Shown here: in pieces, positions 20,401 to 28,192 of the stretch
How the letters are laid out: each line of letters opens with the position of its first letter
Numbering within the stretch: position 1 is the first letter of the stretch
Assembly (NCBI RefSeq): GCF_003112455.1
Contig: NZ_BDQX01000099.1
Span: 1 to 64,000, forward strand
Reading direction: 5' to 3'
From: Paenibacillus agaridevorans
Lineage (GTDB): Bacteria; Bacillota; Bacilli; Paenibacillales; Paenibacillaceae
Length of the DNA: 64,000 bases
Made by a program: the position numbers and the translations under genes
The notes under the pieces: model-generated
Told to the model about the DNA's origin: nothing
Seen by the model: only the letters and a program-made list of their open reading frames with translations
Databases searched by the model: none

Positions 20401-20527
20401 CGGCACGTCGGGGACATCTTCGCCGGCATGGCCGATTGGCTCCGGCTCGACGGTCTCCGACGGGACGGTAACCTGGCAAGAAGTCGGCCCGCTTGCCTAC
20501 TTCCGGGCTTACGGTACGATTTTCTAG
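17486..20527 (+). CDS. Collagen-like triplet-repeat protein with a right-handed beta-helix domain
   Basis: 1013 residues. A short N-terminal head (1-45, NGYLNVNGQNFLVYDDRELQ) precedes about 45 Gly-X-Y triplets rich in GAT, GPQ and GPA (about residues 46-181), as in BclA-type spore or surface filaments. From about 200 to 900 it reads as a pectate-lyase-like parallel beta-helix (NYNIVQHNSIHDGTG, CVVRNNLFYNLFHG, NIEDNTIAYASNAGLGG). The last 60 residues (ARIRGDRVFASGRVYEAM, then SDGTVTWQEVGP) resemble modules on phage tail and spike proteins. There is no Sec signal peptide, so export would have to be by assembly on a spore or by another route. AGAGGTGAG precedes the ATG. The combination suggests a surface adhesin or glycan-binding filament. 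Confidence 0.8.
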   Translation: MPDNGYLNVNGQNFLVYDDRELQEKMNTIYDSATGKIRTSALPSGYGATGATGPTGATGATGPVGPTGAVGPAGTAGAIGPQGPAGPVGAAGAKGATGATGATGNTGATGAAGPQGLVGAAGAVGPAGPQGPVGADGAKGATGSTGATGATGAAGPQGLQGPKGDVGPQGPVGPQGPPGTSSGSGSPISYTLELARWGIMAGLPAKPYTDANYLQADKNVQGFNNALQWAYENGYRMVIVPTGSYAICYPRTIMVTQSNMTFDFGGSTLKVIYDSTRKSPFDTRTGVTDFYNFPGRDSSGNDGVSIKLQSVTDSHIRNLILIGDKADRSFTNSAEAAIEWTYGIQIVRGSSYCSVRNCTISSYMGDGISLDSTGFFDYAEFALGLTVNDINRATGAVIPATGKTLVSQLLTIPTTGYSSFLVAGAGYSRQTAITNKEVDVAYYAADNTYLGYYSNKKIYTPISIPPEARKFRFLFNNETNTAKNMQMTLKFGLTPHHNTIEYNEVYNLHRGGITLGGNYNIVQHNSIHDGTGVLDRKPIFPDPTRYGINQEDSYGDNCVVRNNLFYNLFHGALIGCWTIEIHNNHFYNLSSIGINLYSLHMANVRENYLYRCQTGIGLMDAHLPHAHVNIEDNTIAYASNAGLGGTGYDVYFYGNTLIDTNSFAMADDDTIICRGNHFVWTDQFSGIPTVTANRVEQCSFEGWNAQREFTLKAYEASDSVFTNLNVRIETRNGAKTAENVLFRSSAFTRCILNNHQLSTRQRQVQINGSKLTDTVVKLGNINTPEESPLTTLNECDLYANTITYMFQGEFNTGVGRIEVNRCRIIIANSTFAYLLTNVFNVASTIIFSIKRSTLTYTGTGRLNLQYYNPTNKRAVRLFATSRNILRNINPPAPEAGIVIEYDPDIEGLAPPTDGVWFKGDIYGNAAPSAGGNVGWVCVSPGPASDIPWRASAARIRGDRVFASGRVYEAMNSGTSGTSSPAWPIGSGSTVSDGTVTWQEVGPLAYFRAYGTIF

Positions 20528-20571
20528 AGATTGCCTAATGACGCGCTTGCAGGCAGAAGCAAATATGTCAT

Positions 20572-20594
20572 AACCACCGGCTAAGTCGGTGGTT
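20572..20594. terminator. Hairpin after the collagen-like gene
   Basis: AACCACCG pairs with CGGTGGTT across a 7-base loop, 45 bp after the stop at 20527 and touching the end of the convergent pseudogene at 20593. The T tract is poor, so termination is likely but not certain. Similar hairpins also occur at the ends of IS200/IS605 elements; no such transposase is present here. Confidence 0.5.
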
Positions 20595-20883
20595 ATTCAG
20601 TTGAATTTTTCACAGACTCTATATTCCATTTTTCAATACCTTGCAGCGACATGAATTTATTACGAAGTTCAATACTTTTACTCATAACGAGTTCATTAAT
20701 GAGTCCAGCATCTTTTTAAATAATCAAATTATTATTGTGGAGAAACGAAATCGCTCCAATATCAAACTCTTCGAAAATCTTGTACTCAATGGTAGTTTTA
20801 TCTGCATTTAATAAATATGTACCATTCTGCAGAGTATCCAAAAATAGTTCCATTCTTTCTGTTACTGTTGTCTCATAAACCAT
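20593..20883 (-). pseudogene. Small candidate immunity gene with an in-frame stop
   Basis: An ATG at 20883 preceded by GAGG opens a 97-codon frame (MVYETTVTERMELF to NSTE) interrupted by one TAA at 20716-20718 after 55 codons. The same frame continues cleanly to a stop at 20593, so a single nonsense change best explains it. It follows an RHS toxin tip by 76 bp on the same strand, the usual place of an immunity gene. I do not recognise the family. The base composition is AT-rich like the tip, unlike the flanking genes. Confidence 0.5.
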
Positions 20884-20959
20884 TCAACACAACCTCATTT
20901 CTCAATATAATAGAGAGTTGCTCCATCATCCCAAGTTAGTACTTATGTTGCTGAATCTA

Positions 20960-21253
20960 CTACCTTATTCCTTTTACGCTCCAGTAAAAAAATTGGACAT
21001 CCATGATTCCGTTGGATTTGTTGATGAGAAAATAGTCATAATCGCTGCTGCTCCCGTAATAGTATCCATAAATGAAACCATGTTTTTCATATTTTTCCGA
21101 GCCTGTTGCTGACTTGCAAAAAAACTTTCTTAAGCCATTGCTTGCCCCCAAATAAATTGACGAACTAGAGTTACACTTGCCCTCATGTGCCCATTTTCCA
21201 TCTGCAGAAACACAATAATACCCTGTAGGGTCAACATAAATCAACGGAGTAAT
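20960..21253 (-). pseudogene. Orphan C-terminal tip of an RHS/YD-repeat polymorphic toxin
   Basis: The frame opens abruptly with TPLIYVDPTGYYCVS, the junction motif (NNPL-x-Y-x-DP-x-G) that ends the RHS core and starts the variable toxin tip. About 85 tip residues follow to a stop at 20960 (YEKHGFIYGYYYG, then DVQFFYWSVKGIR). There is a stop codon just upstream and no RHS core, so the gene is cut at about 21253, only 31 bp from the serine recombinase stop. The tip is Tyr- and Ser-rich and I cannot assign a toxin activity. The composition is low in GC. Confidence 0.65.
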
Positions 21254-21283
21254 CTATTTTTAACGAGGTAACACCTCAAATGT

Positions 21284-22903
21284 TTACGAAAGTAACCCGA
21301 CGAATCGGTAATAAATATCAATGCGCTGCACGCGCTTGCCGTTTATCTTCTCGGCATCATACACAACAACCTTGTCAATCAGTTCATTCAATATCGCTTT
21401 TGTTAATTCCTTCATATCCGTGTACTCGCGCACCAGTTCCAAAAATCGAGTCGTGTTCTCCTGCTTGCTCTCAGCCTGGTTAAGCTGCTCTTCCAGCAGT
21501 TTGAGCCGCTCCTTCAGTTGCGCTTGTTCTTCTGTAAAATCCCGTGACAACGTCACATACTGTTCATCAGTGATTTTCCCTAAAGCATTGTCCTCATAAA
21601 GCTTCCGCTGAATCGTTTGCAGCTCGCTTTCCCGGCTGTTCAACCTGACGCACTCTTTCATGGCAGCTCGCCATTGCTTTTTCTGCTGGTTCTGGCTCAC
21701 CATGGCAAGCTTCTCCACAAAGATACTTTCCTTCTCCCTGGCCGTCTGCGCATGTCGCCGGATGTCAGCCAATATAATCTCGTAGATGTGCACATAACTG
21801 ATGTAATGGAAACTGCAATATGCTTTGCCGCGCGTTCGCGACTGATTGCAGGCGAAGCTTCCGCGACCGCCCTTGCCGCCGCTCGTTTTGCTGCTTCCGC
21901 CGCGAGCGAAGGACAAGCCTTGGCCACAGGTCGAGCATTTCAGCAATCCCGCGAAAATTTGATGCTCGCCCTCTTTGGTCGGGCGCTTCTTCACCCGAAT
22001 GACCTTCTGTGCCAGAGCAAAGGTCTCTTCGTCAATCAGCGGCTCATGCGTATCCCGAACCTCAATCCATTCGTCCTGAGGTACGGCGACCACCCGCTTT
22101 TTCTTGAAGGAGGGCTTGGTTGCCTTGTGGCTCACCATGTGCCCCAGATGCGCCTTGTTTTGGAGAATAGTCTTGACGGTCGTTGCTCCCCAATCATACG
22201 GATGCCGGGTATTGACGACTTTCAGGTAACGCTGATGCTGCTCCGCCAGGTAGGCGCGTGGCGTTAAAACCCGATCTCCCCTCAGCAATCTGCCGATTTT
22301 ATAAGGACTGTAGCCCTCCACCGCCAATCGGAAAATGTGTTGCACAACCGAAGCCGTATTTTCATCGGGAACCAGCTTATGCTTGTTCTGCTCGTCCTTG
22401 CGATAGCCGTAGGGGGCAAAGGCTCCCGTGTAATCGCCGTTTAACGCCCGCTGGCGGTAGCCGCTCTTGACCTTGCAGCTTGTATCGCGGACGAACCATT
22501 CATTGAACAGATTCCGCAGTTCCATGAAATCATCTTCGCCCTTGGCAGTGTCAATGTTCTCGCTGACGGCAATAAAGCGTACCTGATGCTCCGGGAAAAA
22601 CACCTGAATGCACAGGCTCGTTTCGATCTGAATGCGACCCAGGCGGCTCAAATCCTTCACCAGCACAATATCAATGCCGCCGTTCTCAATGTCTCGCTTC
22701 ATTCGCTGAAAGTCGGGGCGATCAAAGTTGGTGCCACTCCAGCCATCGTCCGTGTACACCTCGACCACTTCAAAATCCTGCTCCTTCGCGTAACGCCGGA
22801 GCAAAATCCGCTGATTTTCAATGCTCATGCTTTCGCCACTCTGTTCATCGTCCCGACTCAAACGACAGTAAATCGCGGTTCGGGTTTGCTGTTGTTTTTT
22901 CAT
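21284..22903 (-). CDS. Large serine recombinase, TnpX-like
   Basis: 539 residues from the ATG at 22903, which follows GGACGGAGG; longer readings to 23062 lack a site. The resolvase domain holds IYCRLSRDDEQSG (catalytic Ser about residue 16), TDDGWSGTNFDRPDF and LVKDLSRLGR. A recombinase domain follows, then a zinc ribbon (CSTCGQG, then YCSFHY) and a long coiled coil near 430-480. The ending IDIYYRFVG is typical for recombinases of Tn4451-like and related Firmicutes elements. It excises and inserts the element as a circle and should sit at one end of it. The break in the RHS tip at 21253 marks that end. Confidence 0.93.
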   Translation of the reverse strand: MKKQQQTRTAIYCRLSRDDEQSGESMSIENQRILLRRYAKEQDFEVVEVYTDDGWSGTNFDRPDFQRMKRDIENGGIDIVLVKDLSRLGRIQIETSLCIQVFFPEHQVRFIAVSENIDTAKGEDDFMELRNLFNEWFVRDTSCKVKSGYRQRALNGDYTGAFAPYGYRKDEQNKHKLVPDENTASVVQHIFRLAVEGYSPYKIGRLLRGDRVLTPRAYLAEQHQRYLKVVNTRHPYDWGATTVKTILQNKAHLGHMVSHKATKPSFKKKRVVAVPQDEWIEVRDTHEPLIDEETFALAQKVIRVKKRPTKEGEHQIFAGLLKCSTCGQGLSFARGGSSKTSGGKGGRGSFACNQSRTRGKAYCSFHYISYVHIYEIILADIRRHAQTAREKESIFVEKLAMVSQNQQKKQWRAAMKECVRLNSRESELQTIQRKLYEDNALGKITDEQYVTLSRDFTEEQAQLKERLKLLEEQLNQAESKQENTTRFLELVREYTDMKELTKAILNELIDKVVVYDAEKINGKRVQRIDIYYRFVGLLS

Positions 22904-23018
22904 CCTCCGTCCTTTCCCAGCAACAAATCGGCTGATTTCAGTATACCGGATTTCTGAAGCGGCAAGTAGTGTGCCGCGGTCTATTAGAAAAGGGAACCTC
23001 GAGGATTCCCTTCCTGAT

Positions 23019-23231
23019 TCATCGGTTCCTGGACGCTTCACCCTCCCACGTTCGCAAAACAAGCCGTTCGATTTTATCGCCTATCGTTTCATTGCCGATA
23101 TAGTGACATTGCACGATATACAAACTTTTCCCCAACTCCATCTTGCGTATAGGGCTATCTTCTGTTGGGTTAGTGCTGCCATCAAGTTTCTGTTCGATCC
23201 CCTCCACTGAAACAAAGGGTTTATCTCTCAT
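23019..23231 (-). CDS. TnpW-like transposon-encoded small protein
   Basis: 70 residues starting at an ATG preceded by GGGGAGGGG. The core IRKMELGKSLYIVQCHYIG followed by GDKIERLVLR resembles the short TnpW-type proteins that accompany serine recombinases in clostridial mobilizable elements. The function is unknown. It lies 115 bp upstream of the recombinase on the same strand. Confidence 0.6.
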   Translation of the reverse strand: MRDKPFVSVEGIEQKLDGSTNPTEDSPIRKMELGKSLYIVQCHYIGNETIGDKIERLVLRTWEGEASRNR

Positions 23232-23282
23232 ATCTGCCCCTCCCCAATCAAGGCAATCCCTAATTTCATGAGTCCCACCAAA

Positions 23283-23690
23283 TTATCGAGAGCGGCCGGC
23301 ATGAGGCTTAATGCTCGGAGCCAGTTGACGATTATATTCCGGATAGCGCAGCCGTATTGATTCAAAGAAGTAGGGAGCGGCTTCGCAATCAAACAGTTCA
23401 TACGGTGTTGAAAAGCGTTCCTCTACGGTCTGGCTCCAACCATTCCAGAGATTGAACGCCAATCGACAAATGCGGATGGAACCTCCGGTTTGCCAAGAAG
23501 CAGACAGCCCTTCCGGCTTAATGCCGCCATCGGAAAAGTCGAACAATTCCTGAATATGGGTGCGGGTCTCTTTCGACAAGCCCAGTGTGTAAAACAATGC
23601 GCGATGATAGCTGTCGGTACAACGACGCTCCGCTAACATTCGGTAGTAGAAGGCTTCATGCTCGGAGTCGTGAAAAACGGGTGGCTTCAT
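23283..23690 (-). CDS. DUF6075-like conserved protein of mobile elements
   Basis: 135 residues with a good ribosome binding site (AGAGGAGAG). The features FHDSEHEAFYYRML, DSYHRALFYTLGLSKETR and LSASWQTGGSIRICRLAFNLWN match my memory of a conserved family seen in Firmicutes integrative elements and annotated DUF6075. No catalytic role is known to me. It is probably an accessory gene of the element. Confidence 0.6.
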   Translation of the reverse strand: MKPPVFHDSEHEAFYYRMLAERRCTDSYHRALFYTLGLSKETRTHIQELFDFSDGGIKPEGLSASWQTGGSIRICRLAFNLWNGWSQTVEERFSTPYELFDCEAAPYFFESIRLRYPEYNRQLAPSIKPHAGRSR

Positions 23691-23809
23691 GTTATCGCTC
23701 TCCTCTCAAAATAAAACGGTTAGTCGAAGGGCATCCTGATTGGAGCCTTCTACTAACCATTTCATTTTTGAACCCAAATCGGGCACCTTTGTAGCAATCA
23801 CCCTAAAGA

Positions 23810-23998
23810 TTATAACGATCTCCGACTTGAATCCATGTGCGCCCCCGATTCTGCGGATTGATAAGCATTCAGTAGCTGATCCAATTCTCTTGATTTTTCA
23901 AGCACCGCATGACTTTGAAGGCCAAAGCGCAGCGCTTGCTCATTCAGTTCTCTGCGGACGCGTTCAATATGTTTTAGAAGTTCGTTTGCTCCTTTCAT
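23810..23998 (-). CDS. Spo0E-like aspartyl-phosphate phosphatase
   Basis: About 62 residues from the ATG at 23998. The segment LEKSRELDQLLNAYQ carries the S-x-E-L-D signature of the Spo0E family, preceded by an amphipathic helix (LLKHIERVRRELNEQA). Spo0E proteins remove phosphate from Spo0A~P and so delay sporulation; here that would act from a mobile element. GGAGG is 14 bases from this ATG, longer than usual, so the start is uncertain (ATG at 24034 is the alternative). Confidence 0.65.
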   Translation of the reverse strand: MKGANELLKHIERVRRELNEQALRFGLQSHAVLEKSRELDQLLNAYQSAESGAHMDSSRRSL

Positions 23999-24112
23999 GA
24001 TGCTGTGAGTGTCCTCCTTCGGATTACAGGTCATGCCGCATCGTTACGTAGCCTCTTTTTCAGATCATAGCTGGTCGAGCCAACAAGGAGCCGCACTTGG
24101 CTATTTACAGGT

Positions 24113-24514
24113 TTACCTATTATTTTCCTGTTCTTGCGTTAGCTTGCGTCGCAGCTCCTTGTAAAGCTCATCCACAAAAGGCTCTTCTACGCTCGCATGC
24201 TGAGCGGCCTCCATAATGTCAAGCAATTGCTGGACCGATAAATGGCCGAGCGCTCTGCGACCGCCCTTGTTCCATAGTGTTGTATTTACTTCCAGAATGA
24301 CCTCCGCTTCGATTCGCTGAAAATTCGAAATGTACCGCGCAATTTCGTCGGCCAAGGCAAGCGTATTTTCATAGCTCAGCCCTAACCGTTCCCGCTTCAG
24401 ATAAAGGACAGTCAGGACTGCCATTTTCGTAGAATGCGTTGCAATCATCTCCTTTGTCCTTTTCCGAAAAATCGTCACTTTGGAAGAGCCCTTAAATCCT
24501 ACTGAACGGAGCAA
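24113..24514 (-). CDS. Hypothetical protein of the mobile element
   Basis: Up to 133 residues from a TTG with GAGGG 8 bases upstream; a GTG 12 codons in has an equally good site. Mostly helical and charged, with NTLALADEIARYI, then EVILEVNTTLWNKGGRRALG, and a Glu/Gln-rich end. No family is recognised. It is divergent from the XRE regulator gene at 24677 and in line with the element genes. Confidence 0.5.
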   Translation of the reverse strand: MLRSVGFKGSSKVTIFRKRTKEMIATHSTKMAVLTVLYLKRERLGLSYENTLALADEIARYISNFQRIEAEVILEVNTTLWNKGGRRALGHLSVQQLLDIMEAAQHASVEEPFVDELYKELRRKLTQEQENNR

Positions 24515-24676
24515 CTGATGCCCTCAAATTCTCGCAAGCGGGCGTTTTTGCTTCAGTTTACTCGTACTCCAAAAGGATTTTCCTGTATAAAAAGGGCGCA
24601 TACAAGAAATTCTAGTGTATAACACACTGAAAGTAAAGAGTGGATTATCCACTGAACTATACTCATCTTGAGGTGA

Positions 24677-24919
24677 GTGCCTGTGGTCTATGAACGAATA
24701 CGGAACATGCGTGAAGACAAGGATTTATCACAAGAGAAACTGTGCGAGCATCTGAACATCAAGCAGCGAACCTACAGCGATTACGAACGAGGGAAGTTAG
24801 ATATTCCGACGGCGCTCTTAATTGCATTGGCCGATTTCCATCAAACGAGCATTGATTACTTGCTTGGCCGCACGGATCAAAAAACGCCTTATCCTCCCCG
24901 CGCCAAAAAACGCTCTTGA
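24677..24919 (+). CDS. XRE family helix-turn-helix regulator
   Basis: 80 residues from a GTG after TTGAGGTGAG (a second GTG two codons on is possible). The HTH reads LSQEKLCEHLNIKQRTYSDY followed by YERGKLDIPTALLIALADF and SIDYLLGR, a standard Cro/CI fold. It is the only plus-strand gene in the element module and faces the hypothetical gene at 24514, which suggests that it represses the element's genes. Confidence 0.88.
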   Translation: MPVVYERIRNMREDKDLSQEKLCEHLNIKQRTYSDYERGKLDIPTALLIALADFHQTSIDYLLGRTDQKTPYPPRAKKRS

Positions 24920-25060
24920 ACGCAACTATCCGACTTCTTTGAATGGCTCCAATGCTTGATAGTACAGCGCCTGTAAAATCCATTGACAAAAAAATTCAGG
25001 AAGGGCAAGACTGGGGTGTCTCGCTCCTTCCATTTGACTCTGCTCGGTAGAGCGAGCGGT

Positions 25061-25396
25061 CTACTGTTCAATCCTTAGCTCCGGCTCTGTTACGGCCTTC
25101 TGAATCTGCAAAACAACGCGGCGTAATTGATCCACCTCTTGTTGAAAGACTTCTCTGTCCAGATGCCCGGTTGCATGAGCCTTCACCGCCAACTGGTTCA
25201 GGTTATTTCCAATGGCATGAAGCTCACGGATCAGCGCGTGATAGTCGAGGGGAGGTAGTGGTTTTGGAATATAGCCGATAATAAGGGATCGGACTAAAGC
25301 TTCCTGAGAAAGGCCGGACTGTTTCACCTGCCGAACCAAGTGATTTCGTTCCTTTTCATTCAAGCGAACCATGATTTTAATATTTCGTGTGCGCAT
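25061..25396 (-). CDS. MobC-like relaxosome accessory protein
   Basis: 111 residues. A ribbon-helix-helix start (KIMVRLNEKERNHLVRQVK) and the family motif IGNNLNQLAVKAHATG fit MobC, which binds oriT with a relaxase. GAAAGGAG precedes the ATG. Normally a relaxase gene follows directly, but here the next minus-strand space (24920-25060) has none, so the element could only be mobilised by a relaxase supplied in trans. Confidence 0.85.
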   Translation of the reverse strand: MRTRNIKIMVRLNEKERNHLVRQVKQSGLSQEALVRSLIIGYIPKPLPPLDYHALIRELHAIGNNLNQLAVKAHATGHLDREVFQQEVDQLRRVVLQIQKAVTEPELRIEQ

Positions 25397-25495
25397 AGAA
25401 ACGCTCCTTTCGATGAAGCAAGACTATTTCTCGGAAATCGATTTTTTAATCGCTGTCGCTGCCATCAAGCTAATTGATGCGAGAAAACTAGGGTC

Positions 25496-25542
25496 TTAGG
25501 GGCGCAGCCCCTAACAAGCGAATTTGGTGGCCAGCCAAATTC
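25496..25542. other. Candidate origin of transfer (oriT)
   Basis: Two adjacent perfect hairpins: TTAGGGGC-GCA-GCCCCTAA (25496-25514) and GAATTTGG-TGGCCAG-CCAAATTC (25520-25542). They lie 100 bp upstream of mobC in the non-coding stretch 25397-25735, where oriT usually is. The nick site cannot be identified from sequence. The rest of that stretch holds no gene I can support. Confidence 0.5.
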
Positions 25543-25735
25543 AGTGCTTGCTGCAATTTCGGACAGCGTCCTACATTGCCATCCAGGCACCTGCCGGGAA
25601 AAAGAGGGGTCGTCCATATGCGGTATCTGCATCAGCGCCGAATCCCCGTTAATGGGAATCATGCGATCATGTGTCAATGGCTTCATTTATGAGAAAACGG
25701 AAGGCCGCAGCCTTCCGTTTTCCATCCATTCTTAT

Positions 25736-26074
25736 TTAGCTGTAGACCAGTTCACGCAACGCTAATTCCTCCGCTTGTTGCTTCAGGCCGTTCATATGGC
25801 TTATCCAGTCCGAGGGATGAGCGGCTTTATCCGGGGCTGGATACCGTTCCAACAACCGCTCCATTGTCCATTCCACTTGTTCCCTCGCCGCCCGGTCAAT
25901 TTCCGCCAGATGCGAGTTCAATTGCTCGGACAACATCAGGTGGGCGTAGGAGCCTTTTCGTTCGGTTTTCAGAAATGTTTTTCGCAGCATCCCGTACTTC
26001 CCGATTGGGAGGGCTTCCGGCGAAGTCAGATTCGGCAGCAGATAATCCCCGTCTGTCCGGTATGTCAGTTCCAT
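25736..26074 (-). CDS. tnpV: TnpV family transposon-encoded protein
   Basis: 112 residues matching TnpV along the whole length: an opening ELTYRTDGDYLLPNL, then IGKYGMLRKTFLK, then HLAEIDRAAREQVE, and a late ISHMNGLKQQAEELALREL. TnpV was named from Tn4451 of Clostridium perfringens; its role is unclear. It supports the identity of this module as a Tn4451-like mobilizable element. Confidence 0.85.
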   Translation of the reverse strand: MELTYRTDGDYLLPNLTSPEALPIGKYGMLRKTFLKTERKGSYAHLMLSEQLNSHLAEIDRAAREQVEWTMERLLERYPAPDKAAHPSDWISHMNGLKQQAEELALRELVYS

Positions 26075-26288
26075 AGGCAGTCATCCCCTTCACACGTAGT
26101 CTATTTCCATTGTGCGCGTAGGGCTCCTGTCTTGCAAGGGTGCGGAAGAGCGGAACGGAGGATCGACACATGGCAACCGCTTGTGCAGGGATTTTCACCA
26201 ACGGGGATTTTTTCGACCAAGCCGCTTTCGCCGTAGGCTTGACTCAAACCTCTTGATCAGGCTTTCCAACATTATGTTCCGGAAAGTG

Positions 26289-26555
26289 CTACAACATCGT
26301 GATTTTGTTGGTCATTCGCGCTCCTTCAGTCGAATAGCGAGATGTAAGACGGATCAAGCCGCATTGCTCCAGACGACGTAAATGACGGCGAACCGCAGAA
26401 GTTGAGAGTCCCATCTCTATGGCAAGTCGGCGGGAAGAAAGCCACACGGTGCCGTTTCCTCCTCCCGCAACATCCAGTAGAAAGCTATACAGAAGCTTGG
26501 CCGATGATGGCAGTGCAATTCCGACCAACAGTCGATAACGGGTTGAATCGTTCAT
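26289..26555 (-). CDS. Winged helix-turn-helix protein
   Basis: 88 residues from the ATG at 26555, chosen for GGAGG at proper spacing. The segment VWLSSRRLAIEMGLSTSAVR followed by RRHLRRLEQCGLIRLTSRY is a winged HTH like those of plasmid replication or element regulators. It follows ParB on the same strand. The target is unknown. Confidence 0.75.
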   Translation of the reverse strand: MNDSTRYRLLVGIALPSSAKLLYSFLLDVAGGGNGTVWLSSRRLAIEMGLSTSAVRRHLRRLEQCGLIRLTSRYSTEGARMTNKITML

Positions 26556-26683
26556 TTCGACCTCCATTTCTCACAGTCTCCGGCGCGTCCAAACAGCCTG
26601 CATACGGGCAAGTTTGGCTCGTTGTATGGGCGTGTCGCGCTTGTCAGGGGGATGTTTTCCCGGCTGGTCAACGATTGGGAAAT

Positions 26684-27622
26684 TTATCGTTCATGCTCCC
26701 TTTTCCGCTTGCGAGACCACTCCTTCAACAATTGCACAAGCAGCTCCTCCAGTTGCTTTTCGGTAATTTCGTGCGGCAAAAAGCCTTTCACCCGCTCTCG
26801 CGGAATGACCAGTTTAGCTTGCTGTGTCGGTTTTTCTTCCTCCATGATCACGGCGATCACTTCCACGGTCAAATTGCCCGATTGGCTGAGCTTCTTCATG
26901 CGTTGCGCCTGTGCCAGAGAGGGGGTACGATCCTCGGCTTGCATCTTTTCCAGCAGAGCCGTTTGCTCCTGTTCCGGCAAATACGAGATTTCAACCGCAG
27001 GGCTGAATGCTATCTGTTTTTGATCCACCATGTCGAGAATGGCGGGGATAAGCTCGGTCAGGCGGATGTAGCGTTGAATCTGATTCCGGCTTTCTCCGAC
27101 CTGATCGGCCAGAAGCTGGTCGGAGCGTTTTTGTGTCCCAAGTTGGGACACATTATCTTTGTCCGGTCTTCCTGCCTGCCGTTTCATCGCCTCCAGCTTC
27201 ATTTTGTAGGCGAATGCCTTCTCGCTTGGCGATACATACTCCCGCTGTAAGTTGCTGTCTATCATAATAATGATCGCCTGATCGTGGTCTAGTTCGCGAA
27301 CAAGGCAAGGAATCGACTCTTTTCCGGCCAATTCGCTTGCCCGTTTCCGCCGATGCCCGGCCACCATTTCATAGCCGCCATCCGCTTTGGGTCGCACAAG
27401 AACAGGCACCAGCACTCCGTATTCCTTGACGCTCTCAACCATCTCCAACATCGCTTCATCTGTTTTCACCTTGAACGGATGCTCCTGAAAATCGCTGATC
27501 TCCGCAAGCGGAAGCTCCAGTACCTTTTCCCGCGCTGCTTCTTGCCGACCTTCCTCCGTGACAAATAAATCATCCACGCTTGTCAGCTTGATACCCGCGC
27601 GCCGCTGTTCCTTTTCTGCCAC
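26684..27622 (-). CDS. ParB/RepB/Spo0J family partition protein
   Basis: About 312 residues. A GTG at 27622 has AGGAGG 8 bases upstream and is preferred over the GTG at 27631. The N-terminal ParB nuclease-like CTPase fold holds EMVAGHRRKRASELAG and MIDSNLQREYVSPSEKAFAY; the HTH follows (LADQVGESRNQIQRYIRL). The C-terminus is basic. No ParA gene is seen beside it. A 63-bp piece (27496-27558) recurs at 46738-46800. Confidence 0.9.
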   Translation of the reverse strand: MAEKEQRRAGIKLTSVDDLFVTEEGRQEAAREKVLELPLAEISDFQEHPFKVKTDEAMLEMVESVKEYGVLVPVLVRPKADGGYEMVAGHRRKRASELAGKESIPCLVRELDHDQAIIIMIDSNLQREYVSPSEKAFAYKMKLEAMKRQAGRPDKDNVSQLGTQKRSDQLLADQVGESRNQIQRYIRLTELIPAILDMVDQKQIAFSPAVEISYLPEQEQTALLEKMQAEDRTPSLAQAQRMKKLSQSGNLTVEVIAVIMEEEKPTQQAKLVIPRERVKGFLPHEITEKQLEELLVQLLKEWSRKRKREHER

Positions 27623-27631
27623 TTTTCGCAC

Positions 27632-28141
27632 CTCCTGGATTTGGTTTGACCTGATTCGTCAACTTGCTTCATCCGACGGACGGTGGTTGACCGTCTCCAT
27701 AGGCGCATACTACACCTCCCCCAGGATCGCTGCGGACCGCCCCCATTGCGATAAGCTGTGGCTGGGCGGAAGTATCTTGAACCCTCAATGCAGGTCATCG
27801 CCGAGAATGGAACCACCATTTCGTTATGCTCCGCGGGATCGCTCGCCGTATGTCCCGCAAGTTGAAACGGACGGGGACAATACAGGTCATGGCGCACTGG
27901 CATACTGGCTTTCCTACAAGGCTGCATGGGGAATGTACCGGATGAACTTGTATCTATTCGATTGTCAATGAACGATGACGAGAGATTTTTGTCCCTCTAT
28001 AAGCCGTTTCATTTTTTTGGGGAAATCGGGTAGTTTGAGGAAAAAATATTTTGGGAAGAGGTTAATTCGAGCGGCTCTTCTGTCTAAGGGCTAAAACTTA
28101 TGTTAAAATTGTATCAAGCTTATGAGCGGATTCCTCACGGG
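27632..28141. other. Gene-free stretch between the element module and the methyltransferase operon
   Basis: No frame here has a convincing ribosome binding site or family match. Composition changes from GC-rich (to about 27960) to AT-rich (from about 28000), which marks the join between the ParB module and the cargo operon. Confidence 0.6.
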
Positions 28142-28170
28142 TTGCATAATAAAGAGGGGATTTATATGAT
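28142..28170 (+). promoter_or_regulatory. Likely sigma-A promoter of the methyltransferase operon
   Basis: TTGCAT (28142) and TATGAT (28165) are separated by 17 bases. The -10 matches at 5 of 6 positions, the -35 at only 3. A start near 28177 would leave a very short leader before the ATG at 28193. Confidence 0.5.
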
Positions 28171-28192
28171 AGTATAGAATGGTAGAGACTGG

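Noticed and set aside
27583-27927. A 114-residue minus-strand frame overlapping the start of parB.
   Set aside because: Arg/Ser-rich composition, no ribosome binding site and no family features; it is a shadow of GC-rich sequence.
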